From positions 1-42,830 of the IMG/VR virus record IMGVR_UViG_3300032401_001536: a stretch of 42,830 nucleotides of DNA; one strand, given 5' to 3'. The notes beneath the pieces were generated by a model, which was given only the letters and a program-made list of their open reading frames with translations, was not told the DNA's origin and did not search any database. The position numbers and the translations under genes are program-made. Below are positions 40,000-42,830 of the stretch, one piece after another; position 1 is the first letter of the stretch; each line of letters starts with the position of its first letter. This DNA comes from a virus.

Positions 40000-40786
40000 A
40001 GGACTTTCAGATGAGGAATGTTTCAAACTATTTTCTGATGGTAATGGTAACCCACTAAATATGGTTTTGGTGGGGTACCGGGGCAGTATTGCTCATGGGA
40101 CATATATTCCTTCCACAGATCCTAATTCCATTGATGATAAGGATCTGATGGGGATTTATGCTGGTAAAAAGAAACATTATATTGGATTTGGTGGTAAGGA
40201 GGTTTATGAGAGGAAGATAAATGAGTGGGATGCTGTTCTATACGAACTTAGAAAGTTTATTGGTCTTCTTTTAAAATCTAATCCTAACGTTTTGATGTTG
40301 CTTTGGTTGCCAGAAAAGTACTATTTGTATAAAAGTTTGTACGGACAGATGTTGATAGATAATAGAAGTATCTTTGTTAGTAAGCACGCTTATCATGCTT
40401 TTAGTGGTTACGCTTATGGACAATTACACAGAATGACTAATTTTAAGTATGAGGGGTATATGGGTGAGAAGAGAAAGTCACTTGTGGATAAGTATGGGTT
40501 CGACTGTAAGAATGGTTCTCACCTTATTAGATTACTGAGGATGGGGATTGAGTTTTTGACCGAGGGGGAACTTTTTGTAGAGCGAGAAGATGCATCACAG
40601 CTTATTTCTATTAAGAAAGGCGAATGGACTTTGGAACAAGTTAAGAAAGAAGCTGAAAAGCTTTTCACATTAGCTCACGAAGCGTATATTCGAAGTAAGC
40701 TGCCAGATAAACCTAATCACAAAAAAGCAGAAGAACTATTAATGACTATGATTGAGAGTGAATGGGTGGTTTGTGAGAATATCTAA
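39989..40786 (+). CDS. RlaP-like nucleotidyltransferase
   Basis: 265 residues from TTG 39989, with AGGAGG about 5 bases upstream. Residues 27-55 (LVGYRGSIAHGTYIPSTDPN, then DDKDLMGIY) are the GS...DxD active-site loop of the predicted polymerase-beta-like nucleotidyltransferases of the RlaP/COG3541 type. The C-terminal half is helical (GSHLIRLLRMGIEFLTEGEL), as in that family. Such proteins are associated with RNA repair or modification, but the substrate is unproven. In phage it may counter RNA-cleaving defences. Confidence 0.75.
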   Translation: MRLKGLSDEECFKLFSDGNGNPLNMVLVGYRGSIAHGTYIPSTDPNSIDDKDLMGIYAGKKKHYIGFGGKEVYERKINEWDAVLYELRKFIGLLLKSNPNVLMLLWLPEKYYLYKSLYGQMLIDNRSIFVSKHAYHAFSGYAYGQLHRMTNFKYEGYMGEKRKSLVDKYGFDCKNGSHLIRLLRMGIEFLTEGELFVEREDASQLISIKKGEWTLEQVKKEAEKLFTLAHEAYIRSKLPDKPNHKKAEELLMTMIESEWVVCENI

Positions 40787-41534
40787 GAATCTTAGAACTC
40801 TTGTTCGTTTACCTAAAACTACTGGGTTAGTAAAAAGTAGTGATGCTGTTGAGATATTTCGTAAGCAACTTATGGCTTTTAAGAGGAGGAGGAAGTACCA
40901 CCGCTGGGTTCCAGTTAATCCTATTATTCTAAAGGGTAAGACTAAAAAGATTTTTGACCAGGTAACTGGAGCTTTAGAAGAGTTTAGGTGTAGTTTAGGT
41001 ATTGAGTCTGTGGTATTTTATAGGTTGGTATCTGAGTTTGTTATAGTTCCTAGTGGAAGGAAGTACTATCCTTTGAGAGAGATTTTTAGTGAGGATAATC
41101 CAGCCTCTGAGGAGTTTATAACTAGGATTGTTGACACTATGCCTTGGGTATCTGATTTACTTTCTCGTGATTTTAATAATGATCATGAGGTCAAATCTAT
41201 TAGAGAGTTTAGTAAAGAGCTATCCTCTAGAAAAATAGATACTAACTCTGCCACGTTTAGGTCCAAAGATTGGTTTTGTGTTGTAGCAATTAAAGAGATG
41301 GCTGGTAAAAAGGGCTGGAATGAGGAGGAACTTCTAAACAGAATACAGAAATACTATAAGAGACGGCTAAAAAAGGTAACCCCCGAGATGGTTTTAGCCG
41401 ATTTAGCTCATCATGAGTTGGATAAGTTGGATTTACTTAATGAAGTTAAGAAAAAGGTTTCTAAAAAGCGGTATATTGGTGATACTATTAAAGAGTCAGA
41501 TTGGTATGAAGATTGGCGTAAGGGGCTTGAATGA
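40773..41534 (+). CDS. Hypothetical replication-module protein
   Basis: 253 residues from GTG 40773 (MRISKNLRTLVRLPK...); a TTG at 40752 in frame would add 7 residues. Overlaps the previous gene by 14 bases and the next by ATGA, so it is part of the replication operon. Charged and largely helical, with WVPVNPIILKGKTKKIFDQV and KDWFCVVAIKEMAGKKGWNE. No known domain recognised. Position between RlaP-like and DnaC-like genes suggests primosome or DNA-binding work. Its first 17 bases resemble the 17-bp repeat at 14545 and 21411. Confidence 0.65.
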   Translation: MRISKNLRTLVRLPKTTGLVKSSDAVEIFRKQLMAFKRRRKYHRWVPVNPIILKGKTKKIFDQVTGALEEFRCSLGIESVVFYRLVSEFVIVPSGRKYYPLREIFSEDNPASEEFITRIVDTMPWVSDLLSRDFNNDHEVKSIREFSKELSSRKIDTNSATFRSKDWFCVVAIKEMAGKKGWNEEELLNRIQKYYKRRLKKVTPEMVLADLAHHELDKLDLLNEVKKKVSKKRYIGDTIKESDWYEDWRKGLE

Positions 41535-42088
41535 GTTTTGATTTAGAACATACTCCCTATTTATACTACATACCAGAAATTTATCATCATTGTACTCTTA
41601 ATAACTTTGATTTTACTGGACAAAAGAGACTTGTTTCCATTTTGAAAAAGTTTGTAGAGGGATCTGGTAAAAGAGCAGGGTTATACTTTTATGGGGGTTT
41701 TGGTGTAGGAAAATCTCATTTGCTTGTTTCTCTATACAGGATTAAGGTTTCTCAGATGGATGATCCTAGTACTGATGTGGTTTACTATACTTCATTTGAG
41801 AAACTGATAAGAGAGGCAAAAGAGTCCTCTGAGGTAATTGAAATGGTATGTGAGACAGAATGTTTGTTTCTGGATGACATTTCGGCAATTCCAATAAGGG
41901 ACCAAACATCGGAAATTTTGAGGTTTATTATTAACTCAAGGTATGAATCTAAATTAGTAACCTGTTTTGCTGCTAATTTAAGTACAAAGCAATTAGAGCA
42001 AGAGGGTTTGCATCCGCATGCCGTTAGCAGGGTAGTGGGAATGTGTGAGGTGTTTAAAATTGTTGGGAGTGATAGAAGGAGGGAATAG
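41531..42088 (+). CDS. DnaC/IstB-like AAA+ helicase loader
   Basis: 185 residues. Walker A GGFGVGKSHLL (55-65), Walker B CLFLDDI (about 108-114), sensor-like VTCFAANLS and arginine-rich HPHAVSRVVGM. This is the DnaC/IstB family, loading the replicative helicase, which is encoded directly downstream. It is shorter than DnaC and lacks a long N-terminal helicase-binding region. AAGGAGGG near its 3' end serves the next gene. Confidence 0.83.
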   Translation: MSFDLEHTPYLYYIPEIYHHCTLNNFDFTGQKRLVSILKKFVEGSGKRAGLYFYGGFGVGKSHLLVSLYRIKVSQMDDPSTDVVYYTSFEKLIREAKESSEVIEMVCETECLFLDDISAIPIRDQTSEILRFIINSRYESKLVTCFAANLSTKQLEQEGLHPHAVSRVVGMCEVFKIVGSDRRRE

Positions 42089-42830
42089 TTGGCTTTTTCT
42101 TTAGAATTTGAAGAACAACTTATGGCTCGTTTAGTTAGGGACAAAAAGTTTTTCTTTAACTACCAATCTGTGTTAAGTGAGAACCATTTTGAAAGTCAGA
42201 TTCATCTTGATATCTATAGTATTGTCTGTGAATATCATCCGAAATATTCGGACAATCTAAGTAGTGAAATATTAAAGAACGAAATAACTAGTAAATTAGC
42301 GTTTAGTCGTAGAAAGGATGGTGAGGAAACTTTTAGAAAGAGGTTGGAGATGTATTTTGAGGCAGTAGATATGATTTATGGGGCTGACATATCCAGCGGA
42401 GAGCAGTATACTGTAGATACTGTAGTGGAGTTTGCTAAAAGGCAGGAACTTAAGAGAATATTGATAACTGCTGCAGGTGAATTGGAGACAGGTGGTAAAG
42501 TAACATCCCTTTCTTCGGATTTAGCTAAATTGGAGTCTATTGGTTCTACAATGATTCTAGGGTATGACTATTTTGATGAGGTAGTTCCTAGGACTTCTTC
42601 TTTATATGAGAAACGAGAGAATGTAGTGGGAACAGGATTTCCAAGGTTAAACAGGTTTCTAGGTGGCGGGTTAGCAGGTTCGGAGTTAGGAGTAGTAGTT
42701 GGGCCACCCAGTCGTGGTAAAACAGCCATGCTGGTTAACTTGGCAGTAGGAGCTCTGATAGGCAGAAAGAATGTCGTTTATTTTGTTCTTGAAGGTGGTA
42801 GGGATGATGTAGCTATCAGATTTGATATGA
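42089..42830 (+). CDS. Replicative DNA helicase, DnaB-like (3' partial)
   Basis: TTG start 5 bases after AAGGAGGG; open to the end of the window (247 codons). The first ~150 residues are helical (LEFEEQLMARLVRDKKFFFN, the DnaB-N style start), then TGFPRLNRFLGGGLAGSELG, Walker A VGPPSRGKTAM and NVVYFVLEGGRDD, matching the RecA-like core of DnaB/gp41 helicases that unwind the fork. The arginine finger and C-terminus lie beyond the window. Loader and helicase side by side make a phage primosome. Confidence 0.85.
   Translation, partial: MAFSLEFEEQLMARLVRDKKFFFNYQSVLSENHFESQIHLDIYSIVCEYHPKYSDNLSSEILKNEITSKLAFSRRKDGEETFRKRLEMYFEAVDMIYGADISSGEQYTVDTVVEFAKRQELKRILITAAGELETGGKVTSLSSDLAKLESIGSTMILGYDYFDEVVPRTSSLYEKRENVVGTGFPRLNRFLGGGLAGSELGVVVGPPSRGKTAMLVNLAVGALIGRKNVVYFVLEGGRDDVAIRFDM

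Overview
The window is a contiguous piece of a tailed-phage genome with a contractile tail (myovirus). Every convincing gene is on the + strand, genes are tightly packed with many ATGA/TGATG overlaps, the DNA is AT-rich, and ribosome binding sites are strong AGGAGG-type with frequent TTG and GTG starts. No host gene, integrase, tRNA, rRNA or CRISPR array was seen. The host cannot be named. The oxygen-sensitive radical-SAM enzyme fits an anaerobic or microaerobic host, but that is inference.

Layout: (1) 1-12826, fibre and virion-surface region. It has five long Gly-X-Y fibre genes built from Gly-Tyr-Ser triplets, three of them ending in an S74 intramolecular chaperone, plus small attachment proteins. 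Embedded here are a protein with a 15-cysteine tail and, directly after it, a radical-SAM/SPASM enzyme interrupted by an intein. (2) 12852-18921, head-tail connector (with a 111-residue intein), neck and tail-completion proteins, and a zinc-finger homing endonuclease. (3) 18985-35848, tail module in classical order: sheath, tube, two overlapping tail-assembly-chaperone frames, tape measure, hub, spike, PAAR tip, LysM baseplate protein, baseplate J, gpI-like protein, an HNH homing endonuclease and a fibre. (4) 35891-37272, a second fibre plus cysteine-rich pair, a small zinc protein and an M15 endolysin. (5) 37598-42830, replication: UvsW-like helicase (intein with three C2H2 fingers in its DExH box), zinc ribbon, RlaP-like nucleotidyltransferase, unknown protein, DnaC-like loader and a partial DnaB-like helicase.

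The most interesting system is the cysteine-rich/radical-SAM set. Two genes 35 kb apart share a tandem motif CxCx3CYx3CTCN, each lies directly behind a fibre with a related C-terminal head, and one is followed by the radical-SAM/SPASM enzyme. I infer a phage-encoded post-translational modification of virion surface proteins; nothing in the sequence proves it.

The region is rich in selfish elements: three inteins, two free-standing homing endonucleases and one eroded endonuclease. A conserved 50-bp element (41/50 identical) lies upstream of both the tail-tube gene and the replication genes and is a candidate phage-specific promoter or regulatory site.
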